From NCBI GenBank assembly GCA_035294325.1, contig DATGLE010000013.1:1-64000 (forward strand): 64,000 bases of DNA, given 5' to 3'. This DNA is from DATGLE01 sp035294325. Lineage in GTDB: Bacteria; Chloroflexota; Ktedonobacteria; Ktedonobacterales; Ktedonobacteraceae. Shown here in pieces: positions 41,704-49,708 of the stretch. The notes beneath the pieces were generated by a model, which did not search any database, had not been told where the DNA came from, and saw nothing but the letters and a program-made list of their open reading frames with translations. The stretch's first letter is position 1. Each line of letters starts with the position of its first letter. A program made the translations under genes and the position numbers.

Positions 41704-41856
41704 ATGCTGCTCAGAAGGAAATTTTTGACTCAGCGGCACGTGTTTCATAGTCATGGGGTGGGGGACAAAGTAGCTACTTGCCAGCATATGCTATTCTATG
41801 CTGTGAAGCGAATGCACAAATATAAGCGGGTTCGAATATTAGTGAAGATCGGGTAA
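41704..41856 (+). CDS. Small basic ORF directly upstream of topA
   Basis: A 50-codon frame starting ATG at 41704, six bases after GCGGAGGT, and ending TAA at 41854-41856, six bases before the topA ATG. The peptide is basic: it begins MLLRRKFLTQRHVFHS and ends RMHKYKRVRILVKIG. There is no family resemblance. The strong ribosome site and tight spacing suggest translational coupling to topA, as a leader or a real small protein. Rare AGA/AGG codons are consecutive near the start, which could pause ribosomes. Confidence 0.5.
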   Translation: MLLRRKFLTQRHVFHSHGVGDKVATCQHMLFYAVKRMHKYKRVRILVKIG

Positions 41857-41862
41857 TTGTTG

Positions 41863-44379
41863 ATGGCAAAGAAACTTGTAATTGTAGAATCACCGGCCAA
41901 AGCCAAAACCATCGAAAAGTTCCTGGGCCGCGACTTCATCGTTCTCTCCTCAATGGGGCATATCATAGACCTGCCCAGGAAGGGGCTGGGTGTAAATACA
42001 CGGAAGGATTTCGCGCCACAATACGAGATTATCGAGAAGAAAGACAAGCTGATAGACGAGTTGAAAGCTGCCTCCAGAAAGGCCGATGAGGTCTTCCTGG
42101 CGCCCGATCCTGATCGCGAGGGAGAATTTATTGCCTGGTCGTTAAAGAATGTGCTGGAATTGCGCAACCCGCATCGCGCCGTCTTCCATGAGATTACCAG
42201 GCGCGCGGTTCAGGAGGCGATCAACAAGCCGCGCGAAATCAATGAGGACCTTTTCAATGCGCAGCAGGCGCGCCGTGTCCTTGATCGCCTGGTCGGCTAT
42301 AAAATCAGCCCGCTGCTCTGGCGGCGCATTCAATCTGGCACCAGCGCGGGCCGCGTGCAGTCCGTCGCCCTGCGCATGATCTGTGATCGTGAGGCCGAGA
42401 TCCGCGCGTTTAAACCCGAGGAATACTGGAGCATTACCGCGCTGCTCAGCAAGCAGCGCCGTCCAGAGCGCTTCGAGGCCGTGCTGATCTCGCGGCTCAA
42501 CGATATGGCAGCCGTCAATGGCGAGGAGGGGGAGGAACCGGGGGCAGCGGAGGAACAGAACGGTGCGAATGGTACTAATGGGGCAAAGGCCGCGAAGAGG
42601 GAGAAGGGACGCATCAAAATCTCCTCTAAAGAGGAAGCCGATACGATCCTGGCCGAGTTGCAGGGTGCGGCCTACAGCGTTCTGAAATACGAGGAGCGCG
42701 AACAGCGTCGCCAGCCGTATCTGCCGTACACGACAAGCACGATGCAGCAGGATGCCTCGGCGCGGCTCTACTTCAAGCCTAAGAAGACGATGAGCCTGGC
42801 GCAGCAGCTCTATGAGGGTATCGAACTGGGAGCGCGCGGTCATCAGGGCCTCATCACCTACATGCGTACCGACTCGACGCGCATCTCCGAGGAGGCGCAG
42901 GCGGCTGTCAAGTCCTATATCGCGCAGGAATTCGGGCAGCCCTACGTTGGCGCGGGACGTACCGGCAGGGCAAAGGCCACCACCCAGGACGCGCACGAGG
43001 CTATCCGCCCCACCGATGTGACGCTGACGCCGCAGGAGGTCAGGCCATATCTGAGCGCCGATCAATTCAAACTTTACAATCTGATCTGGCGCCGTTTCGT
43101 GGCAAGCTTTATGGCTCCGGCGATCTTCGATACCGTGCGGGTAGACATTGTGGCGAAACAGTATGTCTTCCGCGCCACTGGCTCGAACCTGAAGTTCCCC
43201 GGCTTCTACGCCGTCTGGCCGCGCGAGGAGGACGAGCGTCTCCTGCCCACTATGCAGGTAAACGAAGTGCTGGAGCTGCACGAACTCAAGCCGGAGCAGC
43301 ATTTCACGCAGCCGCCGCCGCGCTATACGGAGGCCAGTTTAATCAAGGAGCTTGAGGAGCAGGGCATTGGCCGCCCCAGCACCTATGTCACGATCCTGAG
43401 TACCATTCAGGATCGTGGCTATGTTGACCAGGAGCAGCGCCGTTTTGTGCCGACCTGGCTGGGCGAGACGGTCAACGAGGTGATGAACAAGCACTTCCCC
43501 GAGATCGTGGATATCGGTTTTACCGCCGAGATGGAGCGTAACCTTGATGATGTCGAGGAAGGACGCCGCTCCTGGACGGAGTTTCTGCGTAATTTCTATG
43601 GCGGCTTCAAGACGACGATGGAGAAGGCCGAGGCGGAGATGGATCGTGTGCAGAAGCCTGTGGAGGAGATCGATGAGCAGTGCCCGGACTGTGGGCGTAA
43701 ACTCGTTATTCGCACTGGCCGCTTCGGGCGTTTTATCTCCTGCTCGGGGTTCCCCGAGTGCCGCTACAGACGCTCCTTCGTGAATAAAACGGGCGCGTTC
43801 TGTCCCCTCTGCGGCGGCGACCTGGTGGAGCGCAAGACCAGGCAGAAGAAGCGCATCTTTTACGGCTGCGCGAATTATCCGGCCTGCAACTTCGCGATCT
43901 GGGAGCGCCCGGTGCCCGATCTCTGCCCAAAGTGCGGCGGGTTGATGGTCATTCCCAGGGGCGGCCAGGAGCCGGTCTGCTATCAGGAGGTTATCGCTGT
44001 GCGGCGCGATGCCGAGGCCCAGCCTTTGCAGGAGGAAGAGAAGAAGGCAGCGCGAACGCGCAAGAAAGCCTTGACGACGGAGAAAACACCTGCCGCACGC
44101 GGAACGGCACGCAAGGCTGCAACGACCAGAAAAGCCAGGACGAAGGTAAGTGCAGAGGCAGATACAGAAGAGGCCGTAACCGCGCAGGCGAAGGATACCA
44201 GGAAAGCCACAAGAGCTTCCTCGCGCGTTACCACCGCAGGGAAAGCAACAACCCGCGCGACTACGACCAGGAAAACAGGGCAACATGCAACTCCTGCTGA
44301 TACTTCTGAGACAGGAAAGAAAAGTACCAGCGCCAAAGCGGCTGCCAGAGGCGAACTCAAGACAAGGACGGCCAGGTAG
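41863..44379 (+). CDS. topA: DNA topoisomerase I
   Basis: An 838-residue type IA topoisomerase. The Toprim domain has KLVIVESPAKAKTIEKFLG and DPDREGEFIAW. The active-site Tyr is in HQGLITYMRTDSTRIS near residue 333. Three C-terminal zinc ribbons follow: CPDCGRKL..CSGFPEC, CPLCGGDL..CANYPAC and a shorter CPKCGG. The last ~120 residues are a Lys/Ala/Thr-rich tail resembling eukaryotic H1-like or mycobacterial basic tails, which help processivity in some actinobacterial enzymes. An acidic/Asn-rich insert (GEEGEEPGAAEEQNGANGTN) sits before the Toprim-domain IV link. It relaxes negative supercoils. Confidence 0.97.
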   Translation: MAKKLVIVESPAKAKTIEKFLGRDFIVLSSMGHIIDLPRKGLGVNTRKDFAPQYEIIEKKDKLIDELKAASRKADEVFLAPDPDREGEFIAWSLKNVLELRNPHRAVFHEITRRAVQEAINKPREINEDLFNAQQARRVLDRLVGYKISPLLWRRIQSGTSAGRVQSVALRMICDREAEIRAFKPEEYWSITALLSKQRRPERFEAVLISRLNDMAAVNGEEGEEPGAAEEQNGANGTNGAKAAKREKGRIKISSKEEADTILAELQGAAYSVLKYEEREQRRQPYLPYTTSTMQQDASARLYFKPKKTMSLAQQLYEGIELGARGHQGLITYMRTDSTRISEEAQAAVKSYIAQEFGQPYVGAGRTGRAKATTQDAHEAIRPTDVTLTPQEVRPYLSADQFKLYNLIWRRFVASFMAPAIFDTVRVDIVAKQYVFRATGSNLKFPGFYAVWPREEDERLLPTMQVNEVLELHELKPEQHFTQPPPRYTEASLIKELEEQGIGRPSTYVTILSTIQDRGYVDQEQRRFVPTWLGETVNEVMNKHFPEIVDIGFTAEMERNLDDVEEGRRSWTEFLRNFYGGFKTTMEKAEAEMDRVQKPVEEIDEQCPDCGRKLVIRTGRFGRFISCSGFPECRYRRSFVNKTGAFCPLCGGDLVERKTRQKKRIFYGCANYPACNFAIWERPVPDLCPKCGGLMVIPRGGQEPVCYQEVIAVRRDAEAQPLQEEEKKAARTRKKALTTEKTPAARGTARKAATTRKARTKVSAEADTEEAVTAQAKDTRKATRASSRVTTAGKATTRATTTRKTGQHATPADTSETGKKSTSAKAAARGELKTRTAR

Positions 44380-44409
44380 CCGCGAAAAGCAGATATAAGG
44401 TAAGCAATG

Positions 44410-44418
44410 TGATATAAT
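44410..44418 (+). promoter_or_regulatory. Extended -10 promoter for isocitrate dehydrogenase
   Basis: TGATATAAT, with TATAAT at 44413-44418, 59 bases before the start. It is the same nonamer as at 37252. Confidence 0.6.
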
Positions 44419-44476
44419 CGCAAATAGTTTACCACCCTCCCCATCGAGGTAAGTTCTGCAATTATTGGAGGATTTC

Positions 44477-45562
44477 ATGTCGCATGCAGTGACGCTCATT
44501 CCCGGCGACGGGACGGGGCCAGAAATTACCGGAGCGACACGCCGCGTCCTTGAAGCTACTGGCGTTCAGTTTGAATGGGACATACGGCAAGCGGGAGCGG
44601 AGACACTGGAGAAGTATGGCACGGTACTACCAGATGATGTCATTGAGTCGATCAAGCAGACAAAGGTCGGGCTGAAAGGACCGATCACTACCCCCATTGG
44701 CAAAGGGCAGCGCAGTGCGAATGTAACGCTGCGCAAAAAGCTCGATCTCTATGCAAATCTTCGGCCTGCGAAAACCTATCCGGGGCTACGCTCTCGTTAT
44801 GAGCATATTGATTTAGTGATTGTGCGCGAGAATACGGAGGACCTGTACGCCGGCATCGAGTTTCAGCGCGGAACTCCAGAGCATGAGCAGATCCTGGAAG
44901 TAATCGCACGCACAACGGGACACCAGCTCGACACAAATTCGGCGCTGAGTATCAAATATATCTCTGTCGCCGCCTCGCGCCGGATCGTCAAGTTTGCCTT
45001 TGAATACGCTCGCGCCAATAAACGACGCAAGGTTACTGCCGTTCATAAGGCCAATATTATGCGGCTCTCCGATGGCCTGTTTCTCACCATGGCCCACGAG
45101 GTCTCCAAAGAGTATCCTGATATCCAGTATGAAGATCGTATCGTGGATAATATGTGCATGCAACTGGTGCAGAAGCCGGAACTCTATGACGTGCTCGTGT
45201 TACCCAATCTCTATGGCGATATCATCTCGGACTTATCGGCGGGTCTGATCGGCGGACTGGGAGTCGCGCCGGGAGCCAATATCGGCAGCCAGTACGCTAT
45301 TTTCGAGCCTGTGCATGGCAGCGCTCCGAAATATGCCGGGCAGAATAAGGTCAATCCGATGGCGATGATGTTTTCCGGGGTGATGATGCTGCGCCATTTG
45401 AACGAGCGCGATGCCGCCGAACGGCTGGAGAAGGCGCTGACGCAGGTGATCGCCGAGGGCAAGAATGTGACCTATGATCTCAAGCCGCGCCCGGACGATC
45501 CCACCGCCGTCGGTACCACACAGGTTGCCGATGCTGTCATTGAGAAGCTATCGAAACTGTAA
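44477..45562 (+). CDS. NAD-dependent isocitrate dehydrogenase family protein
   Basis: A 361-residue isocitrate/isopropylmalate dehydrogenase. VTLIPGDGTGPEITGATRRV opens the fold; RENTEDLYAGIEF and the signature NLYGDIISDLSAGLIGGLGV with APGANIG identify the isocitrate/homoisocitrate branch rather than LeuB. Substrate residues GPITTPIGKGQRSANVTLRK are those of NAD-linked IDH. I start at the ATG at 44477, after TTGGAGG. It oxidises isocitrate to 2-oxoglutarate in the TCA cycle; homoisocitrate is the main alternative. Confidence 0.92.
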   Translation: MSHAVTLIPGDGTGPEITGATRRVLEATGVQFEWDIRQAGAETLEKYGTVLPDDVIESIKQTKVGLKGPITTPIGKGQRSANVTLRKKLDLYANLRPAKTYPGLRSRYEHIDLVIVRENTEDLYAGIEFQRGTPEHEQILEVIARTTGHQLDTNSALSIKYISVAASRRIVKFAFEYARANKRRKVTAVHKANIMRLSDGLFLTMAHEVSKEYPDIQYEDRIVDNMCMQLVQKPELYDVLVLPNLYGDIISDLSAGLIGGLGVAPGANIGSQYAIFEPVHGSAPKYAGQNKVNPMAMMFSGVMMLRHLNERDAAERLEKALTQVIAEGKNVTYDLKPRPDDPTAVGTTQVADAVIEKLSKL

Positions 45563-45585
45563 CCCTTCAAGTTTCCTCGCCGTCT

Positions 45586-45622
45586 CCGGCGGCTGGTCCG
45601 TCAGTGGCGGACCAGCCGCCGG
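45586..45622. terminator. Hairpin between convergent icd-like gene and glpX
   Basis: Perfect 15-bp arms CCGGCGGCTGGTCCG and CGGACCAGCCGCCGG with a 7-nt loop, 24 bases after one stop and 31 before the other. It likely stops transcription from both sides, without a U-tract. Confidence 0.75.
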
Positions 45623-45652
45623 CGCGGAGTCACCAGAAAGGCGGGCGCTGCG

Positions 45653-46687
45653 TTATTTTGCGGGCCGCGATGAGGGCGGGAGCTTCCCCTGTCCATTCCT
45701 GCGCCATTTGTGGCGCGCCTGGATATAGCGCACGGTCCCTGAGCGAGAGCGCATCATGACCGATGAGGTGCGTGCGCCCCAGCCAAAGTACTGCACGCCG
45801 TCGAGCAGTTCGCCGCTGGTAATACCGGTGGCCGCGAAGCAAACATCATCGCCTTTCACCAGGTCGTCGGTGCGGTAAACTTTTTCCAGATCGATACCGT
45901 CCGCTTTCAGCTTGTCGCGCTCCTGGTCGTTGCGCGGCCAGATCTTGCACTGGATTTCTCCGCCGATACATTTAATCGCCGCCGCTGCCAGCACCGCCTC
46001 GGGCGCGCCGCCAATGCCCATCAGGACATCGACGCCGCGATAGTCTTCCATTGCCGCCTGAATAGCCGCCGATACGTCGCCGTCGGTAATCAGGCGAATG
46101 CGCGCCCCGACCTCACGTATCTGCCGGATTATCTCCTGGTGGCGCGGGCGATCCAGAATAATTACCGTCAGGTCGTCGATGTGACTTTCGCGCACGCGCG
46201 CGATGCGATCCAGGTTCACAGCAACGGGTGCATTAATATCGATGACATGCTTCATTGCCGGTCCCACAGCGATCTTTTCCATATAAAAGACGCCCGGCGG
46301 CGCAGAGAACATGGTACCTCGCCCCGACGTTGCCACAACCGCGAGCGCGCCGGGCAGGCCGAGCGAGAGCAGGCGTGTGCCGTCTACGGGATCGACGGCA
46401 ACATCAACATCGGGAGGGTTGCCGTTGCCCACTTCCTCTCCGATGTAGAGCATGGGCGCCTCGTCTTTCTCCCCTTCGCCGATGACCACAACGCCGTGCA
46501 TGTCAACGCCGTCGAGCGCATGACGCATGGCGTCAACGGCGGCCTGGTCCACCATCTCCTTATTGCCTTTGCCCATCCAGCGTCCGGCGCTCAGGGCTGC
46601 GGCCTCGGTGACACGTACCAGCTCCATTGCCAGATTGCGTTCTTGTGTACGAGATTGCTCAAAGCGCTCTTCTTCTTGAGTTTGCAA
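45653..46687 (-). CDS. glpX: Class II fructose-1,6-bisphosphatase
   Basis: A 344-residue GlpX. The metal site is GEGEKDEAPMLYIGEEVGNG and DVAVDPVDGTRLLSLGLPGA; ITDGDVSAAIQAAMEDYRGV and GIGGAPEAVLAAAAIKC are diagnostic. It performs the gluconeogenic hydrolysis of fructose 1,6-bisphosphate. The last ~20 residues (RHKWRRNGQGKLPPSSRPAK) are a basic extension. It lies 19 bases downstream of gmk, so the two are probably co-transcribed. Confidence 0.96.
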   Translation of the reverse strand: MQTQEEERFEQSRTQERNLAMELVRVTEAAALSAGRWMGKGNKEMVDQAAVDAMRHALDGVDMHGVVVIGEGEKDEAPMLYIGEEVGNGNPPDVDVAVDPVDGTRLLSLGLPGALAVVATSGRGTMFSAPPGVFYMEKIAVGPAMKHVIDINAPVAVNLDRIARVRESHIDDLTVIILDRPRHQEIIRQIREVGARIRLITDGDVSAAIQAAMEDYRGVDVLMGIGGAPEAVLAAAAIKCIGGEIQCKIWPRNDQERDKLKADGIDLEKVYRTDDLVKGDDVCFAATGITSGELLDGVQYFGWGARTSSVMMRSRSGTVRYIQARHKWRRNGQGKLPPSSRPAK

Positions 46688-46706
46688 TGTATCCTCCTTT
46701 GAGTTG

Positions 46707-47366
46707 TCAGATGCTTACATAACGGGGATGGGTTCGGCAGTGCTCGGCCAGCATGATCGCACGGAGGCAGGTAACTGCTGCCTCAAGATGGCCCTGACGA
46801 TTCTCGACGACGTAATCGTAGTGATCGCGCTCTGCCAGCTCTTTCTGTGCATCGGCCAGGCGCCGCGCTCGCTCGTCCGCGGTCTCCGTCTGGCGATTGG
46901 TCAGGCGCTCAACGAGTTCCTCGACGGAACCGGGCACCAGGAAAATAAAGATGGCCCCTGGCAGTTTCTTGCGCACTGTTGCGGCTCCCTGCACATCGAT
47001 CTTGAGCAGCACATCGCGTCCTGCCCGCAGATTCTCCCTGATCTGTTGCAGCGGTTGCCCGTACCAGTTGCCATGCACATTCGCGAACTCGAGCAGTTCG
47101 TCGCGGGCAACCATCTGCTCAAATTCCTGCTGGCTCACGAAGAGATAGGGGTTGCCCTGGCTTTCGCCGGGGCGGGGCGCGCGCGTAGTAACGGACGCGA
47201 CGACGTGAAAATCCATGCCCTGATCCTTAAGGGCCTTGATAACGGTATCTTTTCCGGTTCCAGAGGGCGCTGAAAGCACAAAGAGCAGTCCCTGCTGCTG
47301 CGGTGGCCGTAAATCGTGGGATGCGGAAGCAGGCTGAGGCATGGGTTTCTCTGTCTCAAGTTGCAT
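46707..47366 (-). CDS. gmk: Guanylate kinase
   Basis: A 219-residue guanylate kinase. P-loop FVLSAPSGTGKDTVIKAL, GMP-binding SVTTRAPRPGESQGNPYLFV and EFANVHGNWYGQPLQQI, then DVLLKIDVQGAATVRKKLPG are all canonical. It converts GMP to GDP. I start at 47366, where AGGAAG lies six bases upstream. The first ~25 residues are a non-conserved tail. Divergent with rqcH. Confidence 0.96.
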   Translation of the reverse strand: MQLETEKPMPQPASASHDLRPPQQQGLLFVLSAPSGTGKDTVIKALKDQGMDFHVVASVTTRAPRPGESQGNPYLFVSQQEFEQMVARDELLEFANVHGNWYGQPLQQIRENLRAGRDVLLKIDVQGAATVRKKLPGAIFIFLVPGSVEELVERLTNRQTETADERARRLADAQKELAERDHYDYVVENRQGHLEAAVTCLRAIMLAEHCRTHPRYVSI

Positions 47367-47566
47367 ACGTTTCTTCCTGGTGTTGTGCAAGGTAGCGAGG
47401 ATGATATACGAATAGCGAACTCTTTGCTATACTGTTCATCGACAAGCTCACAGAGGGCGACCATGAAGCCGCGACCTCCGTGGGTGAACAGGAACTCATA
47501 ATCCTATTGTACAACATGTGGTTTGAAATTCGGTAGCCACTTTCTATGCCTGAGATTGGAGATGCT

Positions 47567-49489
47567 ATGCAGATAGATGCCCTGACGCTTGCGGCGGTTG
47601 CTGACGAGTGGCGCTCCCTGCTGATCGGGGCGCGCATCGATACAGTTATTCAACCAACCGAGCACGCCATTGCTATACAGTGCTATGCGCCCCCGGCCCC
47701 GCATCGCGCGGGCCAGAACCGCTGGCTCTATCTCTCGGCTCATCCCCAACTGGCGCGCGCGCACCTGACCGGCTTCAAACCGGCGAGAATTAGCAGCGAG
47801 CCGCCGCCGTTTGTGATGCTGCTGCGCAAGCATCTGGAGGGGGCGCGTATCGAAGCCATTGCACAACCACGCTGGGAGCGCGTGCTGGAGATCGTCGCCG
47901 GCTATCGCAGCGGTGCCAGCCCTGAGAGCGATGAGCGCGTCCGTTTCCGTCTCATCATCGAGATGATGGGCCGCTTCAGTAACATTATCCTCTGTGACGA
48001 GCAGGGATTGATCCTGGGCTGTCTCAGGCGCGTGGGCGCTGAGGTCAATCGTTATCGCATCATCGCGCCTGGCACGCAGTATATGCCGCCTCCGCCGCAG
48101 CAGCGCACTGTGCTGGGTCAGGCGCTGCCGCGACTGGATCCGGCCACCATCACGGCCTCTCAACTGGCACTCAGCGCTACCGAGGAGGCTGCCGCGCCGG
48201 AACCGGCAGCGGAGAAGAGAAAACGCGTCCCCGAACGACCCACGCTGTGGCGACTGCTCACGCGGCAGGTGCTCGGCTTTGGCCCACAGCTTGCGCGCGA
48301 GGCCGTCTATCGCGCCACCGGGGACGCCGAGGCCGATGTTGAGAAGGCAGACGAGAGCGTGTGGGAGGAGCTGGCCTGGAACGTGCGCGACCTGGCCTCA
48401 CTCTATGAGAGCCGCAAGTGGCAGCCGCAGGTCGCGGAACGCGTGGAAAACGGCGCCGCGCCGCGAGTTCCTGTCGCCATAGCCTCTTACGCGCTGGAGC
48501 AGTATGCTGCGGTTCCCGATATGCGGGTTCGCCGCGCTGCCTCGATCAATGAACTGCTCGATGAATACTATGCTCAGGCTGAATGGCGCGATGCGATGGA
48601 CAGCGTGCGCGCGCCCATCCGCAAGATCTTGCAGACGCAGATTGATCGCTGCAAACGCAAGGCGGAATTGCTGCGGCAGGAGATGGCAAGCTCCGAGGAG
48701 GCGGCGCGCTATCGTTTGCAGGGCGAGTTGCTGCTGGCGCAGCAGAACGAGGTCCCGCCGGGACAGAGCAGCGTAACCTTGCCGAACGTCTTCGAGGGCG
48801 ATGAGGGGGCGACGGTGACGATCCCTCTCGATCCGCGCTTCGATGCCGTGGGCAATGCTAACCGGCTCTTTAACAGGTATCATAAACTGCGCCGCGCGCT
48901 CACGCTGGTGCCCGGCCAGATTGAACAGAACGATGCCGAACTGGCGACGCTGGAGCAATTTATGGCCGACCTGCTGCTGGCCGAGACGCCTGCGGAGGTT
49001 GCGCTGGTCAGGGCCGAGGTGCAGGCGGCGGGCTATATCCGTGGAAAGGCGCTTCTGGACAAACGGGCGATGAAGGCCGCGAAGAAGAGCAGGGGCGGCA
49101 AACAGGCGAAAGGAAAACCTGTGCCGCCGGGAGGAGGCGTGCCGCTGTATCTACAGAGCCGCGATGGCTTTACGCTCCTGGTCGGGAAGAACAGCCGCCA
49201 GAACGAGGAGGTGACGTTCCGCCAGGCGGCGGCAAACGATATCTGGCTGCATGCTCGCGGCGTGCCCGGCGCGCATGTCATCATCAAGGCGGCCGGGCGG
49301 GAGATCCCGCGCAGTACTATCGAGCAGGCCGCGAGCCTGGCCGCGTACTACAGCCAGGCCCGGGGAAGTACCAGCGTACCCGTTGATTATACGCTGCAAC
49401 GCCATGTACGCCACATGAAAGGCGCCGGCCCCGGCATGGTCATCTATGAGCGCGAACGCACGATTTATGCGACGCCACAAAATACATAG
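47567..49489 (+). CDS. rqcH: Rqc2 homolog RqcH (NFACT protein)
   Basis: A 640-residue NFACT protein. The N-domain starts MQIDALTLAAVADEWRSLLI, followed by RWLYLSAHPQLARAHLTGFK and SEPPPFVMLLRKHLEGARIE. A long coiled-coil middle follows (IRKILQTQIDRCKRKAELLR and ALTLVPGQIEQNDAELATLE). NFACT-R has DGFTLLVGKNSRQNEEVTFR, DIWLHARGVPGAHVIIKAAG and RHVRHMKGAGPGMVIY. RqcH adds alanine tails to nascent chains on stalled 50S subunits, marking them for ClpXP. I prefer ATG 47567, preceded by GGAG, to the ATG at 47546. A Pro/Glu-rich patch lies near residue 215. Confidence 0.94.
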   Translation: MQIDALTLAAVADEWRSLLIGARIDTVIQPTEHAIAIQCYAPPAPHRAGQNRWLYLSAHPQLARAHLTGFKPARISSEPPPFVMLLRKHLEGARIEAIAQPRWERVLEIVAGYRSGASPESDERVRFRLIIEMMGRFSNIILCDEQGLILGCLRRVGAEVNRYRIIAPGTQYMPPPPQQRTVLGQALPRLDPATITASQLALSATEEAAAPEPAAEKRKRVPERPTLWRLLTRQVLGFGPQLAREAVYRATGDAEADVEKADESVWEELAWNVRDLASLYESRKWQPQVAERVENGAAPRVPVAIASYALEQYAAVPDMRVRRAASINELLDEYYAQAEWRDAMDSVRAPIRKILQTQIDRCKRKAELLRQEMASSEEAARYRLQGELLLAQQNEVPPGQSSVTLPNVFEGDEGATVTIPLDPRFDAVGNANRLFNRYHKLRRALTLVPGQIEQNDAELATLEQFMADLLLAETPAEVALVRAEVQAAGYIRGKALLDKRAMKAAKKSRGGKQAKGKPVPPGGGVPLYLQSRDGFTLLVGKNSRQNEEVTFRQAAANDIWLHARGVPGAHVIIKAAGREIPRSTIEQAASLAAYYSQARGSTSVPVDYTLQRHVRHMKGAGPGMVIYERERTIYATPQNT

Positions 49490-49574
49490 ATAATTCAGGG
49501 GCGAAGAGAGACTTGCGCTTCAAGATAATCTTTTGTGTGGCAATTAACACAAAACATGTAATAAAAGGGGTCAA

Positions 49575-49602
49575 TGTAGAGACACCCCTTGCGGGTGTCT
49601 CC
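49575..49602. repeat. REP-like hairpin after rqcH
   Basis: TGTAGAGACACCCCTTGCGG (49575-49594) continues to GTGTCTCC, with stem GAGACACCC/GGGTGTCTC. It is a diverged copy of the repeat unit at 54684-54710. The gap 49490-49708 has no gene. Confidence 0.75.
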
Positions 49603-49708
49603 ATGGACCACGCGGACCCCCTCTTTCTCGCCCTCGACCAGGAGGCGTGGTCAAGGAGGGAGCCGTCTTGTATGTCATTGGTATTCCTCCCTATCTCACC
49701 GCCATATC

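Noticed and set aside
41826..41840. GGGTTCGAATA resembling a tRNA T-loop upstream of topA
   Set aside because: No acceptor stem, anticodon arm or D-arm can be formed around it, and it lies in the small ORF.
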